Assembly: GCA_963761525.1 (NCBI GenBank)
Contig: CAVXHG010000007.1
Location: forward strand, 186,001-250,000
DNA: 64,000 nucleotides
Source of the DNA: BOG-931 sp963761525
Lineage (GTDB): Bacteria; Pseudomonadota; Alphaproteobacteria; Rhizobiales; Xanthobacteraceae
Reading direction: 5' to 3'
In this document: piece after piece, positions 18,077-26,948 of the stretch
Numbering within the stretch: position 1 is the first letter of the stretch
Layout of the letters: each line of letters opens with the position of its first letter
Program-made: the position numbers and the translations under genes
Notes under the pieces: generated by a model
Seen by the model: the letters and a program-made list of their open reading frames with translations, nothing else
Database searches by the model: none
What the model was told of the DNA's origin: nothing

Positions 18077-19030
18077 GTGTCCGATCATCCCGAACTCGGC
18101 CCGCATCCGCATCTCGGCTACACGGCGAGCTTGATCGATCGCGCCGCCGATCGCCGTACTGATGACGCTCTGCTGGCGAAGTTTGAAAAAGATCCACGCG
18201 CCGGCGCTTATGTCATCGGCGGCGAAATGGTGGTGATGAGACAGCGCGGCGCGAGCGCCGATCCGTTGTTTTCTATTGCCGACGCGAATGGGTTTGGCGT
18301 TGCGCGTGAAAAAATCTTTCTGGGCCTGATCAATGAAGCGCCGCGCTTCGGCTTCGGGCTCGATGCTGCGGCAATCGAGCCATTGAAATCGCGTACCGAT
18401 CTGAAAATCACGGATTTGCGCTCAATTGCCGTTCAGGGGCTGGTCGATGCCGCGCATCTGCCGCCGCTCGCTGAAGCCAAGGCGATGATCGGTTGGCACG
18501 CGAAACACCGCTTTTGCCCGAATTGCGGTGCGCCGACGCGAACAGTCCAGGCCGGCTGGCGGCGCGATTGTCCGTCCTGTCACGTCGAGCATTTTCCCCG
18601 CACCGATCCGGTGGTGATCATGCTGGTCATTGCCGGCGAGCGTTGCGTGCTGGGCCGGTCACCCCGCTTTGCCGCGACCATGTGGTCTTGCCTCGCCGGA
18701 TTTTGCGAACCGGGTGAGACCATCGAGGAAGCGGTGCGGCGCGAAGTGCTGGAGGAAGTCGGCATCGCCACGGGTCGCGTACACTACTTTGCATCGCAGC
18801 CTTGGCCGTTTCCGATGTCGCTGATGATCGGTTGTCACGTCGAAGCAAAATCCGACAAGATCGTGATCGATCGGAGCGAGATCGAGGACGCGCGCTGGTT
18901 CGGACGTGAGGAGCTGGCGCAGATGCTGGCGCAACGCCATCCCGCCGGATTGACCACGCCGCCGCCAATTGCGATCGCGCACCATATCATTCGCGACTAC
19001 GTCGAGAATGGAAGCGATGTCTTCCACTAA
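18077..19030 (+). CDS. nudC: NAD(+)/NADH diphosphatase NudC (RNA deNADding)
   Basis: Nudix hydrolase that splits NAD(H) and removes NAD caps from RNA 5' ends. The 317 residues show the NudC order: variable N-terminal domain, Cys4 zinc ribbon (C147, C150, C165, C168), the Nudix box at 208-230 (GFCEPGETIEEAV then RREVLEEVGI) and the diagnostic SQPWPFPMS motif. Start is GTG 18077, with weak ribosome-site evidence. The last 14 bp overlap the PfkB kinase gene downstream, so the two are co-transcribed. Confidence 0.94.
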   Translation: MSDHPELGPHPHLGYTASLIDRAADRRTDDALLAKFEKDPRAGAYVIGGEMVVMRQRGASADPLFSIADANGFGVAREKIFLGLINEAPRFGFGLDAAAIEPLKSRTDLKITDLRSIAVQGLVDAAHLPPLAEAKAMIGWHAKHRFCPNCGAPTRTVQAGWRRDCPSCHVEHFPRTDPVVIMLVIAGERCVLGRSPRFAATMWSCLAGFCEPGETIEEAVRREVLEEVGIATGRVHYFASQPWPFPMSLMIGCHVEAKSDKIVIDRSEIEDARWFGREELAQMLAQRHPAGLTTPPPIAIAHHIIRDYVENGSDVFH

Positions 19031-19955
19031 GCCCGCGGTCCGGATTCTCTGTACCGGGATCCTGGTGCTCGACGAGGTGTTTCGCGTTGCCGAGTTTCCG
19101 CCGGCGGATGGCAAGGTTCAGGCAACCGGATTTTTCGTCGTTAATGGTGGTTGTGCCGCCAACGCTGCCGTTGCGATCGCGCGGCTTGGCGCTCACGCGT
19201 CGCTCGCCAGCCCGATGGGCGGTCCGGCGGGCGAGGACTCCAACGGTGATCGGGTTTTGGCGGCCCTTGCGCGTGAAAATATCGACTGCGGCTTTTGTCG
19301 CCGCATACCGGGCCTGGCGACGGCGCTCTCGGCGATTTTCATGAATGCTCGCGGCGAGCGCACCATCGTCACCTATCGCGATGAGCGTATCGCGGCGGCC
19401 ACGCCATCCGATCCCGCTGCGGCGGTGGCTGCCGTGGACGCGGTGCTCGCGGATAACCGCTATCCGGATTTTGTGCAGCCGATTTGCGAGGCGGCGCGGC
19501 AACGCAATATTCCCGTCGTGCTCGACGGCGACCGGCCGACGACCGAGGACGATCCGCTGTTCCGCATCGCGACGCACGTGATTTTTTCCTCGGAGTGTCT
19601 GCGCGCCACGACCGGTGTCAGCAATCTCGCCGACGGGCTCAAGCGCATGGCCCAGCAGACCAAGGCGTTTCTCGCCGTCAGCAATGGCCCAGACGACATC
19701 GTTTTTCTGGAGGATGGCGTCGTTCGCCTGCTGCCGGTGTTCTCGATCAAGGCCGTTGATACGCTCGGCGCCGGCGACGCCTTTCACGGTGGCATTGCGC
19801 TCGCTCTTGCGGAGGGACGCGACGTGGTCGAGGCCATGCGTTTTGGCGCGGCTATTGCGGCGATCAAGTGTACCCGGCTGGGCGGACCCGCCGGCTCGCC
19901 AACGCGGGCCGAAGTCGAGGCTTTTCTGACTGAGCGGCTGCCGGTTACCGGCTAA
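19017..19955 (+). CDS. PfkB-family sugar/nucleoside kinase
   Basis: ATP-dependent carbohydrate kinase of the ribokinase fold, 312 residues from ATG 19017 (an in-frame ATG at 19008 is an alternative). The N-terminal GG signature region (FVVNGGCAANAAVAIARLG) and the C-terminal catalytic motif DTLGAGDAFHGG, with the base Asp, are both visible. It overlaps nudC and ends 71 bp before the Lrp regulator gene. Ribokinase-type substrates (ribose, KDG, fructose, nucleosides) cannot be told apart here. Confidence 0.87.
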   Translation: MSSTKPAVRILCTGILVLDEVFRVAEFPPADGKVQATGFFVVNGGCAANAAVAIARLGAHASLASPMGGPAGEDSNGDRVLAALARENIDCGFCRRIPGLATALSAIFMNARGERTIVTYRDERIAAATPSDPAAAVAAVDAVLADNRYPDFVQPICEAARQRNIPVVLDGDRPTTEDDPLFRIATHVIFSSECLRATTGVSNLADGLKRMAQQTKAFLAVSNGPDDIVFLEDGVVRLLPVFSIKAVDTLGAGDAFHGGIALALAEGRDVVEAMRFGAAIAAIKCTRLGGPAGSPTRAEVEAFLTERLPVTG

Positions 19956-19970
19956 CTCTGCTCTTGATTT

Positions 19971-20026
19971 AGAATATTATTCTCTATATAGATAGGCGTT
20001 CTATATGTATACGGAAGAATATTCCT
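19971..20026 (+). promoter_or_regulatory. AT-rich control region of the Lrp-type regulator with two AGAATATT sites
   Basis: A distinctly AT-rich stretch for this genome. AGAATATT occurs at 19971-19978 and again at 20016-20023, 45 bp apart, and the second lies in the 8-bp palindrome GAATATTC just before the start codon. Lrp/AsnC proteins commonly bind several AT-rich dyads in their own promoter, so autoregulation is likely but unproven. Confidence 0.45.
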
Positions 20027-20488
20027 ATGGATGCCATAGACCGAAAAATCCTTGCCGTTTTGCAAGAGGACGCCGCCTTGTCAGTTGCGGAAATCGGCTC
20101 GCGGGTGGGCCTGTCGTCAACGCCGTGCTGGAAACGTATTCAGCGGCTCGAGGCCGACGGCGTGATCCAGCGGCGCGTAGCGCTGGTCGATCAAGATCGC
20201 ATTGGGCTCGGCGTGACCGTATTTGTTTCGATCGAGACGGGCGACCATTCCCAGGACTGGCTCGACCACTTTGCCAAGACGGTCGGCGCCATGCCGGAGG
20301 TGATGGAATTCTATCGCATGGCCGGCGATGTCGACTACATGCTGCGCGTCGTCGTCACCGATATTGCCGGCTATGACACGTTCTACAAAAAGCTGATCTC
20401 GGGAGTACCGTTGAAAAACGTCACGTCGCGGTTCGCGATGGAGAAGATCAAGTCGACGACGTCGCTGCCAATTCCCGCGGCGCCCTGA
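20027..20488 (+). CDS. Lrp/AsnC-family transcriptional regulator
   Basis: A 153-residue feast/famine regulator: an N-terminal winged helix-turn-helix (SVAEIGSRVGLSSTPCWKRI, about 18-37) and a C-terminal RAM ligand-binding domain (AGDVDYMLRVVV, then FYKKLISGVPLKNVTSRFAM). Such proteins form octamers that sense amino acids. Start ATG 20027 has GGAAG 9 bp upstream. It stands alone; the upstream nudC/PfkB pair or itself may be targets. Confidence 0.92.
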   Translation: MDAIDRKILAVLQEDAALSVAEIGSRVGLSSTPCWKRIQRLEADGVIQRRVALVDQDRIGLGVTVFVSIETGDHSQDWLDHFAKTVGAMPEVMEFYRMAGDVDYMLRVVVTDIAGYDTFYKKLISGVPLKNVTSRFAMEKIKSTTSLPIPAAP

Positions 20489-20495
20489 CGGCGTC

Positions 20496-21056
20496 TCAAT
20501 TGCGCGTCACCGAATTCGACTGGCGCGGCCGCACATAGATCTGGTCGCTCAACGCCATCGTGCCGGTCACTACGTATCCGTAGGTCGGCTTGTAGTTGTA
20601 AGCAGTCTCGCCAAGTAACAGGTAAGTGCTCGGGACCGCGAGATTGGTCGGAATCGTCACAGTCGATCCAACCGTGCGCGCGGTGCCGTTGAGGGTATCG
20701 CTCCAAACCACAGTAGCCACACCCTGCGCGCTGATCGAAAGCTCGGATACGACCGCTTGAAGATTGGCGGACGGGTAAGGATAGATGACGTCGGTCGAGG
20801 CATTGAGGATGTTCGTCATGTCGGAGTTGGCGATCGTCGTGAACTGGCTGGCGAGATCCGCGATCGTGTGAGCGGCAATCGTTACTTTACGATCGATGGC
20901 GACGCCGGTCGACATCTCTACACTGCCGACAAAGAGCGTCATCATCATCGGTAACAGCATGGCGAATTCGAGCGCAGCCACTCCGCGCTGCTCTTTCGCG
21001 AACAATTTCAGACAGCCGGAAAGCTTGCGAGCGAGACCGTTCATTGCGCGTTTCAT
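20496..21056 (-). CDS. TadE-like pilus assembly protein (TadG position)
   Basis: A membrane-anchored pseudopilin-like protein of 186 residues, with the TadE motif KEQRGVAALEFAMLLPMMMT: Gly before a Glu-containing hydrophobic helix as in class IV prepilin-like sequences. The rest is extracytoplasmic. It follows the second TadE gene by 11 bp on the minus strand. In most Tad loci this place is taken by a large TadG with a von Willebrand A domain; here it is short and no such domain is visible. Confidence 0.82.
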   Translation of the reverse strand: MKRAMNGLARKLSGCLKLFAKEQRGVAALEFAMLLPMMMTLFVGSVEMSTGVAIDRKVTIAAHTIADLASQFTTIANSDMTNILNASTDVIYPYPSANLQAVVSELSISAQGVATVVWSDTLNGTARTVGSTVTIPTNLAVPSTYLLLGETAYNYKPTYGYVVTGTMALSDQIYVRPRQSNSVTRN

Positions 21057-21067
21057 GGCGCGTCTCC

Positions 21068-21595
21068 TCAGGACGATGCGTAGGGTTCGTTCTTGAAGAT
21101 TGCGGTGGCGGCCAGAAGATTAAAGCCGCCGCTGAGATTACTCAGCAAATTCATAAAAACTGGATACGGGTAATACAGCCGTACCATGACAACATTGCCC
21201 GCTCCGCCAGGGTTGTAATTCATGGCAGAGGTGTTGAGGTTTCCGTTCGTTACCGGCGGACTAAGATTGGCGTCGGCGAACGTCGCATAATTCTCGACAT
21301 CGATGTAAACGCCGCTCTGACAGTTGAAGAGCCCGGTAATGGTGGCGCAGACTTGTTGCTTGAACTGCGCCGCGTTCCAGCCTTGAGTCTGCGCCTGTCC
21401 GGTCAGAATCAAGCGAGCCGACGTTGCGGCAGCGGTTTCAAGAGCTTGCCCTGCGAAAAACATGACTGCGGTTTGCAGTATCGCAAACGACAACGCCAGG
21501 AACGGCGCCGCGAGCAGTCCGAATTCGACGCTGGTCGTCGCTCGACGGTTACGAATGAAACGGCGCAAGAGCGCCGATCTTTGTTGATCGGACAT
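21068..21595 (-). CDS. tadE: TadE-like pilus assembly protein
   Basis: A 175-residue TadE-family pseudopilin (start ATG 21595, MSDQQRSALLRRF). The motif RRATTSVEFGLLAAPFLALS is a prepilin-like processing and transmembrane segment. Two cysteines (C at QQVCATI and LFNCQSG) may form a disulfide outside the membrane. It lies upstream of the second TadE-like gene in a minus-strand unit with the secretin-N-domain protein. Confidence 0.85.
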   Translation of the reverse strand: MSDQQRSALLRRFIRNRRATTSVEFGLLAAPFLALSFAILQTAVMFFAGQALETAAATSARLILTGQAQTQGWNAAQFKQQVCATITGLFNCQSGVYIDVENYATFADANLSPPVTNGNLNTSAMNYNPGGAGNVVMVRLYYPYPVFMNLLSNLSGGFNLLAATAIFKNEPYASS

Positions 21596-21738
21596 GCCCA
21601 ACCTCACCCATCGAAAGGCCGCAATGCGGCGCGAAGCCGGTGTGAAGTATTAGCCAGCAGCCGTTGGCGATGTATTGTTAAGATCGTCTGGAACCGGGGG
21701 ATGGCTTTAAGGCCTGGTCAACCTTGCAACGTCGGCAT

Positions 21739-22230
21739 TTATTTTCCCTGACCGCCAGCTCCCAGCGCCTGGCTATTATGTCCGGTAAGCTCGCTCATGC
21801 TGTTACTGAAGAAGCTTTGCTCATCGCCGGGTATGGCATGCGGCTGGCAACCGGGTGAGCAACTGTAAGTTTCTCGATTGATGCCGCGGTAAACGACAAC
21901 AGTGGGTTCGACGGGGCCACGCACCCGGATATTCTGTTCGTTGAGCACCGCGCCGCTCTTGTCCAAAACCAGCATATTGGTATCGCCGAAGGACTTGCCC
22001 GTGATGACGGCAATGCCGCCAGGCTGGATCGAAACGTCGGCGATAAAGGGATCTCCAAGGACAATGGTCGCAGTGCGGTCCGGAATCTTGATGACCTTCG
22101 CTTGATCAAACTCGATGAAAATTAGGGGGTCAGCGCTTGCACGCGAGGCGAAGGCGGCGACGGAAAGGACCATCGCGAGCCAGTAAAGCGGGCGAAGCCA
22201 CACCAGGCCTCGGACATACAACGCCGTCAT
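21739..22230 (-). CDS. Stand-alone pilus/secretin N-terminal domain protein
   Basis: A 163-residue exported protein from ATG 22230 with a signal sequence (LYWLAMVLSVAAFASRASA). The mature part has the T2SS/T3SS pilus N-terminal domain pattern: IEFDQAKVIKIPDRTATIVL, VSIQPGGIAVITGKSFGDTN, VLDKSGAVL, the same domain seen in the CpaC secretin at 25.4 kb. It has no secretin channel domain, so it may bind the secretin ring or the pilus. Two cysteines (YSCSPGCQ) stand near the end. It sits upstream of the TadE genes. Confidence 0.75.
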   Translation of the reverse strand: MTALYVRGLVWLRPLYWLAMVLSVAAFASRASADPLIFIEFDQAKVIKIPDRTATIVLGDPFIADVSIQPGGIAVITGKSFGDTNMLVLDKSGAVLNEQNIRVRGPVEPTVVVYRGINRETYSCSPGCQPHAIPGDEQSFFSNSMSELTGHNSQALGAGGQGK

Positions 22231-22410
22231 CGATACTCTCCGAAACGCTACGCGGATTCGACGACAAAGGAAGCCGCACTTCACACCCGTCCAATTGACT
22301 GCAAATTGATGAATGAAGTGCAAATCGCGGTAGTCGGAAAGCGGCGGTAACACGGTGGCCATCGCCTGACGATGACCGCCGAAAGTAATTCTATCAGCGG
22401 CACAGGCGGT

Positions 22411-23238
22411 TTATGAGGTGAACGGATGGGCGAGCTGTCCGGTAAAGCTCGTCGGAAAGGTCCGATCGGCGATACCGTAGTTATCGGGCAGTTCGCCCTC
22501 CGGCATGTAAAAGGTGCCGAAAATGAGGTCGAGGACCGGGAAAGTAGCGGCGAAGTTCTTCTCACCGCCCCGGTCTGCCGCGGTGTGGTGCCAGCGGTGA
22601 AAAACCGGCCCCGCGATGACGTATTTGAACGGACCGAGCGTCCAGTCGAGATTGGCGTGGACGAACGCGGAATGCGCGATGGTGAGGGGGCCGAGCACCA
22701 GGAACACGTTTGGCGAAACGCCGGCAACCAGCAGCACAACGTCGGCGAATACCGTGCCGAGAAACAGATTAATCGGGTGAAAGCGGGCGGCGGAAATCCA
22801 TTCCAGCTCTTCGGATGAATGGTGCACTGCGTGGTACTTCCACATCTTTTCGCCGTGGAACAGGCGGTGGGTCCAGTACAGGATGATGTCCTCGCCGACG
22901 AGGAATACCAGCATCTGGGCGACAAGTGGCAGTGCCGCCAAGGGCCCATGGCCGTTTTCATAGAACGCCACCAAGCCGTCCGCCGTGGTGATGCGAAATA
23001 GCAACGCAGCGCCGACAATCAGCATGCCGATGCGCAAAAAGCGGGTGATAACCGGAATGAAGAACCAGTAGCAGAGGTCGGTAACGAGGTCGCGCTTTTG
23101 CCACCAGGCCTGTCCGGGATTGCACGCCCAGAACCAGGTCAGGATCGTGAAAACAGCCGCCACCGCGATCGTGATCGGCACGCCTTTAATCAAACTGTGA
23201 CCGACGTCCTGAAAAAAGGCGAGGAAGGTCTCATTCAT
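22411..23238 (-). CDS. Sterol desaturase / fatty acid hydroxylase family protein
   Basis: An integral-membrane di-iron hydroxylase of 275 residues (ATG 23238, MNETFLAFFQDVG). The three histidine clusters of the family are seen: HRLFH, HAVHH and HRWHH, between several hydrophobic helices. Bacterial members hydroxylate or desaturate carotenoids, fatty acids, hopanoids or alkylglycerols, so the substrate is unknown. It lies between the two minus-strand pilus genes and the flp promoter region, facing away from flp. Confidence 0.85.
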   Translation of the reverse strand: MNETFLAFFQDVGHSLIKGVPITIAVAAVFTILTWFWACNPGQAWWQKRDLVTDLCYWFFIPVITRFLRIGMLIVGAALLFRITTADGLVAFYENGHGPLAALPLVAQMLVFLVGEDIILYWTHRLFHGEKMWKYHAVHHSSEELEWISAARFHPINLFLGTVFADVVLLVAGVSPNVFLVLGPLTIAHSAFVHANLDWTLGPFKYVIAGPVFHRWHHTAADRGGEKNFAATFPVLDLIFGTFYMPEGELPDNYGIADRTFPTSFTGQLAHPFTS

Positions 23239-23661
23239 GATTGTCTTCGCTTGCGACGATGATCTCACTCAGTGTTATCGGCTATCCAATTAAGGGGCCG
23301 TGAAGGTTGGCAACTGAGGTGCCGCGAAATCTGCATATCGGCAATGAGTCGAGATTTGAGATAACTTGAACGATTCTGAATTACGCCGTTACAACGCTTT
23401 GATGTTATCAACGGCTACGACCGTGGGCAGAGATTTTGAAAGCGCGGTTCTGGAGATCTCGTAAGCCGACTTACTTTGCACATCGCGTGCTTGAAACTTG
23501 CCATTAACCAAATAACGGAACAGACTATTTCTCTAGTGTTTCTTTGGTCGGCTTAACTGCATTGCAATTTCTGCTTGATAGCTTCGCGACGATCCAAACG
23601 ACCGGCGCAAAACGGTCGTTGTATCACGCTCAGACAGCCACGTGGACCTTAGGAGCCAACT
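23239..23661. promoter_or_regulatory. Intergenic control region between sterol desaturase and flp
   Basis: A 423-bp gap, AT-richer than its neighbours, between divergent genes. It should hold the promoters of both. The only clear structure is a perfect 8-bp inverted repeat (AACGACCG at 23597, CGGTCGTT at 23613) about 40 bp before the flp start, in the likely leader. A Shine-Dalgarno (AGGAG) lies at 23651. I could not place a confident -35/-10 pair. Confidence 0.4.
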
Positions 23662-23826
23662 ATGAAGACCATTTTTGCGCGTTTTGTGAAGGATGAGTTG
23701 GGCGCTACCGCCATTGAATACGGTCTCATCGCTGCCGGCATCTCGGTTGCGATTATCGCCGTCGTTCAGGGCCTCGGCAGCAAGTTGAACGTCACGTTCA
23801 CCAGCGTTTCCAGCGCCCTCAAGTAA
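23662..23826 (+). CDS. flp: Flp/Fap-type major pilin
   Basis: A 54-residue type IVb pilin, the structural subunit of the Tad pilus. It begins MKTIFARFVKDELGATAIEY; the G-ATAIEYGLIAAGISVAI segment is the Flp prepilin motif: cleavage after the Gly, then Glu-Tyr at mature positions 4-5 and a hydrophobic helix. It has a good ribosome site (AGGAG) and is followed by a very strong terminator, so most transcripts end after this gene and pilin is made in excess over the assembly proteins downstream. Confidence 0.93.
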   Translation: MKTIFARFVKDELGATAIEYGLIAAGISVAIIAVVQGLGSKLNVTFTSVSSALK

Positions 23827-23850
23827 GCTTCGTTTTCCTTTTGCTACAAG

Positions 23851-23887
23851 AAGGCTCCGGTCTGCGACCGGAGCCTTTTCTTTTTTT
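23851..23887 (+). terminator. Rho-independent terminator after flp
   Basis: A perfect 12-bp stem (AAGGCTCCGGTC / GACCGGAGCCTT) with a 3-nt loop, followed by TTCTTTTTTT. It lies 24 bp after the flp stop. Partial read-through, or a promoter after it, must feed cpaA-tadC. Confidence 0.93.
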
Positions 23888-23945
23888 GCGCGTTGGTGCG
23901 GTTGTAAACCTGCTCTCAACCAGGACACGCCTAAATCGGCACGTC

Positions 23946-24452
23946 ATGTTGATAGAAACGATCAGGCTGACATTATTTCCGGTTATGCTGGCGTTCGCCG
24001 CCTTTAGCGATCTGTTTACGATGACGATCGCGAACCGGGTATCATTGATCCTGGTTGGCGGTTTCTTTGGCCTGGCGTTGGTCACCGGAATGAGCACACA
24101 CGACATGCTCAGTCACGCCGGCGCGGGTGCTGCGGTGCTGATTGTCGCTTTCATCTGCTTTACCCAAGGCTGGATCGGCGGCGGTGACGCCAAGCTCGCT
24201 GCCGCTGCCGTACTCTGGCTCGGCGTCGGCCATATCGCCGATTATCTGATCTATGCTTCACTGCTCGGTGGGGCGCTGACAATGGCGCTGATCCATTTTC
24301 GGACAATGCCGATGCCGCAGATGCTGATGGGACGGGAATGGGCGGAGCGTCTGCACCGCCAGGATGCCGGTGTTCCGTACGGCATCGCGCTCGCGGTCGC
24401 AGCCCTTGTCGTCTATCCGCAAACCGAGTGGATGACCGCTCTGAGCAGCTAG
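23946..24452 (+). CDS. cpaA: Prepilin peptidase CpaA (A24 family)
   Basis: Membrane aspartic peptidase that cleaves the Flp prepilin leader. 168 residues from ATG 23946 (MLIETIRLTLFPVM). The two catalytic aspartates are visible in FSDLF and GGGDAKL (the GxGD site), among six hydrophobic segments. The open frame extends upstream to 23841 but would include the terminator, so was trimmed. First gene of the cpaA-tadC assembly operon. Confidence 0.92.
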   Translation: MLIETIRLTLFPVMLAFAAFSDLFTMTIANRVSLILVGGFFGLALVTGMSTHDMLSHAGAGAAVLIVAFICFTQGWIGGGDAKLAAAAVLWLGVGHIADYLIYASLLGGALTMALIHFRTMPMPQMLMGREWAERLHRQDAGVPYGIALAVAALVVYPQTEWMTALSS

Positions 24453-24594
24453 TTTTTGCGCCGCGGCAAGCCCAAAGCAACACTGGATTAACTCGGTTTA
24501 GATACGCCTCATTAACCATGCCTTGACGTTTAGCTGGTCAAATCCCGCGATGACGGCGCGCCCTGCCGTGTCGTCATGTGGGAAGTGACGCGTA

Positions 24595-25398
24595 ATGAAA
24601 GCCGCTCGTCTTGTCATTCTTGGTGTCGCCCTCGCCGCTGCGGCGGGTGCGGCATTGCTTGCGGGCGGCCATCACGAGGCGCCACCGCCTGTTGCGCCGC
24701 CGCCACCGCCGCTTGCAACAGTCGATATACTTGTCGCGAAGAACGATCTGTCGCGCGGACAGGTGATCGCCGAAGGCGATGTCGATTGGCAAACGTGGCC
24801 CGCCGCGTCGGCCAATGCGAACTTCATCAAGCGCACCGATCGGCCGGACGCCGTTCATCAATTTATTGGCGCGATCGTTCGTGAATCTTCGGTGGGTGGC
24901 CAGCCGATCAGCGATCTGTCTGTCGTCTTCGCAAAGGGCTCCGGTTTTATGGCCGCGATCCTGCCCAAGGGCATGCGCGCGGTTTCGATGGAAGTGTCAG
25001 CGGAAACTGCCGCTGGCGGTTTTATTCTTCCGGATGACCATGTCGACGTCGTGTTGACGCGACACGACAAGGCGCAAACGGCCGGAGGAGCCATCGACAA
25101 GATCGTCAGCGAGTCGATCCTGCGCAATGTGCGGGTGCTGGCGATCGATCAGACCATCGATGAAAAGGCTGGACAGAAAGTCGTAATCGGAAAAACCGCG
25201 ACGCTCGAGTTAACTCCTGATCAAGCCGAGACGCTGCAAGTGTCAAAACAGCAGGGCACATTGACACTCGCGCTACGAAGCCTCGTCGATTCTGGATCCG
25301 AAACGCCGGAGGGCGGGGACGATCAAGCGAACAAAAAGCCTGCACCCATCAATACGGTGCGTTACGGCGTGAGTTCGGTGTCAGCGTCGTCGCGGTGA
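24595..25398 (+). CDS. cpaB: Flp pilus assembly protein CpaB (RcpC)
   Basis: Periplasmic, N-terminally anchored SAF-domain protein that acts with the secretin. 267 residues: membrane anchor (LVILGVALAAAAGAALLAGG), Pro-rich linker, then the SAF-like segment DILVAKNDLSRGQVIAEGDV and the CpaB domain (GMRAVSMEVSAETAAGGFI, PDDHVDVVLTRHD). Followed after 20 bp by cpaC. A standard member of the locus. Confidence 0.93.
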   Translation: MKAARLVILGVALAAAAGAALLAGGHHEAPPPVAPPPPPLATVDILVAKNDLSRGQVIAEGDVDWQTWPAASANANFIKRTDRPDAVHQFIGAIVRESSVGGQPISDLSVVFAKGSGFMAAILPKGMRAVSMEVSAETAAGGFILPDDHVDVVLTRHDKAQTAGGAIDKIVSESILRNVRVLAIDQTIDEKAGQKVVIGKTATLELTPDQAETLQVSKQQGTLTLALRSLVDSGSETPEGGDDQANKKPAPINTVRYGVSSVSASSR

Positions 25399-25418
25399 TG
25401 CACGGAGGTAATCTAAAA

Positions 25419-26927
25419 ATGACAATAACGACACCGATCCGCGCAACTATGCTTGTGGGCGTGATGGTCGCGGCATTGTTGATCCCGCGGCAGGCCAGCA
25501 TGGCTGGAGATGGCTCATCCGGAGAACCGTCGTTGCAGACGGTTCAGATCACCTCGACCGAAATTGGTACGCGCACGATGACGCTTGGCGTCAGCAAATC
25601 CATGGTGGTGGATTTCCCGCGCGACATCAAAGACGTTCTAGTCTCCGATCCAAAGATCGCAAACGCCGTTGTGCGCTCGGCGCGGCGCGCCTACGTCATC
25701 GGCGCATCGCCGGGCCAGACCAATATTTTCTTTTTTGATGCTCAAGGCAAACAGTTGGCCGGGTTTGACCTTGCGGTAACGCGCAATCTCAACGGCATTC
25801 GCACCGCCCTCAAGCAGGTGCTGCCGGATGCCGACATCCGCGTTGAAGGTATCGGCGACGGCGTCATTCTATCCGGTACGGTCGCGAACCAGTCCGAAGC
25901 GCAGCAAGCTTATGATATCGCCACGCGGCTTGTGGAAACGTCGGCGAATACAGGTGGTTCAGTCGGTGGCGGCGGCGGCTCTGGCGAAAACGACAAGATT
26001 GTCAATGATATTATCGTCCGCGGCCGCGACCAGATTATGCTCAAGGTCACCGTCGCCGAGGTCGAACGCGACGTGGTCAAGCAGCTCGGCATCAACTTTT
26101 CCGGCTCGCTCGGTTACGGCTCGAATGTCGTTAGTTTCAACAACACCAATCCGTTCTCCTCGTACGGCCAGTCACTGACCGGCTCGAGCATCACTGGCTC
26201 GGTCAAGTCCGTCACCGCGACGTTGCAGGCGATGGAGCAGGCCGGCGTCATTCGTACGCTTGCCGAGCCGAGTTTGACGGCGATTTCCGGCGAGACCGCT
26301 ACATTCATGGCGGGCGGCGAATTTCCGGTGCTCAACGGTTTCTCTTGTTCGACAGTGACGGGAGGCGGTCCCTCGACCTGCCAGCCCTCGATCGATTTCA
26401 AGAAGTTTGGCGTTAGCCTGAACTTCACGCCGGTCGTGCTCAGTGAAGGGCGTATCAGCCTGAAGGTCGTGACCGAGGTGTCGGACCTCTCGACTGAAAA
26501 TTCATTGACGATCGCGGTGCCCGGCACGACCAACTCGGCGGTGGTCCCGTCGATCCGCACCCGCCGCGCCGATACCACGGTTGAAATTCCGTCCGGGGGC
26601 TCGCTGGCGATGGCGGGCATGATCCAGGATCAGACCAAGCACAGCATCAACGGTCTGCCCGGATTGGCGGAGCTTCCCGTTCTGGGGCCGTTGTTCAAGA
26701 GCAACGACTACGTCAATCAGCGCAGCGAACTGATGATCTTGGTGACGCCCTATGTGGTGCATCCAGTGGCGCCCAAGGACTTGGCGCGGCCTGACGACGG
26801 TTTCGCCGATCCGAGCGATCCGTCGCAAGTCCTGCTCGGCAAGCTCAATCGCATCTACGGCCCCGGCGGGCCGGCTACGCCGCCGCCGGACAGCTACAAC
26901 GGCAAGCTCGGCTTTATTCTCGATTAG
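25419..26927 (+). CDS. cpaC: Outer membrane secretin CpaC (RcpA)
   Basis: Outer-membrane ring of the Tad secretion machine, 502 residues. I chose ATG 25419 because GGAGG stands 9 bases upstream. Signal peptide (MLVGVMVAALLIPRQASMAG), pilus N-domain (SKSMVVDFPRDIKDVLVSDP), BON-like part (IRVEGIGDGVILSGTV), then the secretin domain with VPSIRTRRADTTVEIPSGG and the end segment LPVLGPLFKSNDY. The C-terminal 50 residues (Pro/Gly-rich) are typical for alphaproteobacterial CpaC. Confidence 0.95.
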   Translation: MTITTPIRATMLVGVMVAALLIPRQASMAGDGSSGEPSLQTVQITSTEIGTRTMTLGVSKSMVVDFPRDIKDVLVSDPKIANAVVRSARRAYVIGASPGQTNIFFFDAQGKQLAGFDLAVTRNLNGIRTALKQVLPDADIRVEGIGDGVILSGTVANQSEAQQAYDIATRLVETSANTGGSVGGGGGSGENDKIVNDIIVRGRDQIMLKVTVAEVERDVVKQLGINFSGSLGYGSNVVSFNNTNPFSSYGQSLTGSSITGSVKSVTATLQAMEQAGVIRTLAEPSLTAISGETATFMAGGEFPVLNGFSCSTVTGGGPSTCQPSIDFKKFGVSLNFTPVVLSEGRISLKVVTEVSDLSTENSLTIAVPGTTNSAVVPSIRTRRADTTVEIPSGGSLAMAGMIQDQTKHSINGLPGLAELPVLGPLFKSNDYVNQRSELMILVTPYVVHPVAPKDLARPDDGFADPSDPSQVLLGKLNRIYGPGGPATPPPDSYNGKLGFILD

Positions 26928-26948
26928 ATGGCGCCAGGGAGACGATCG

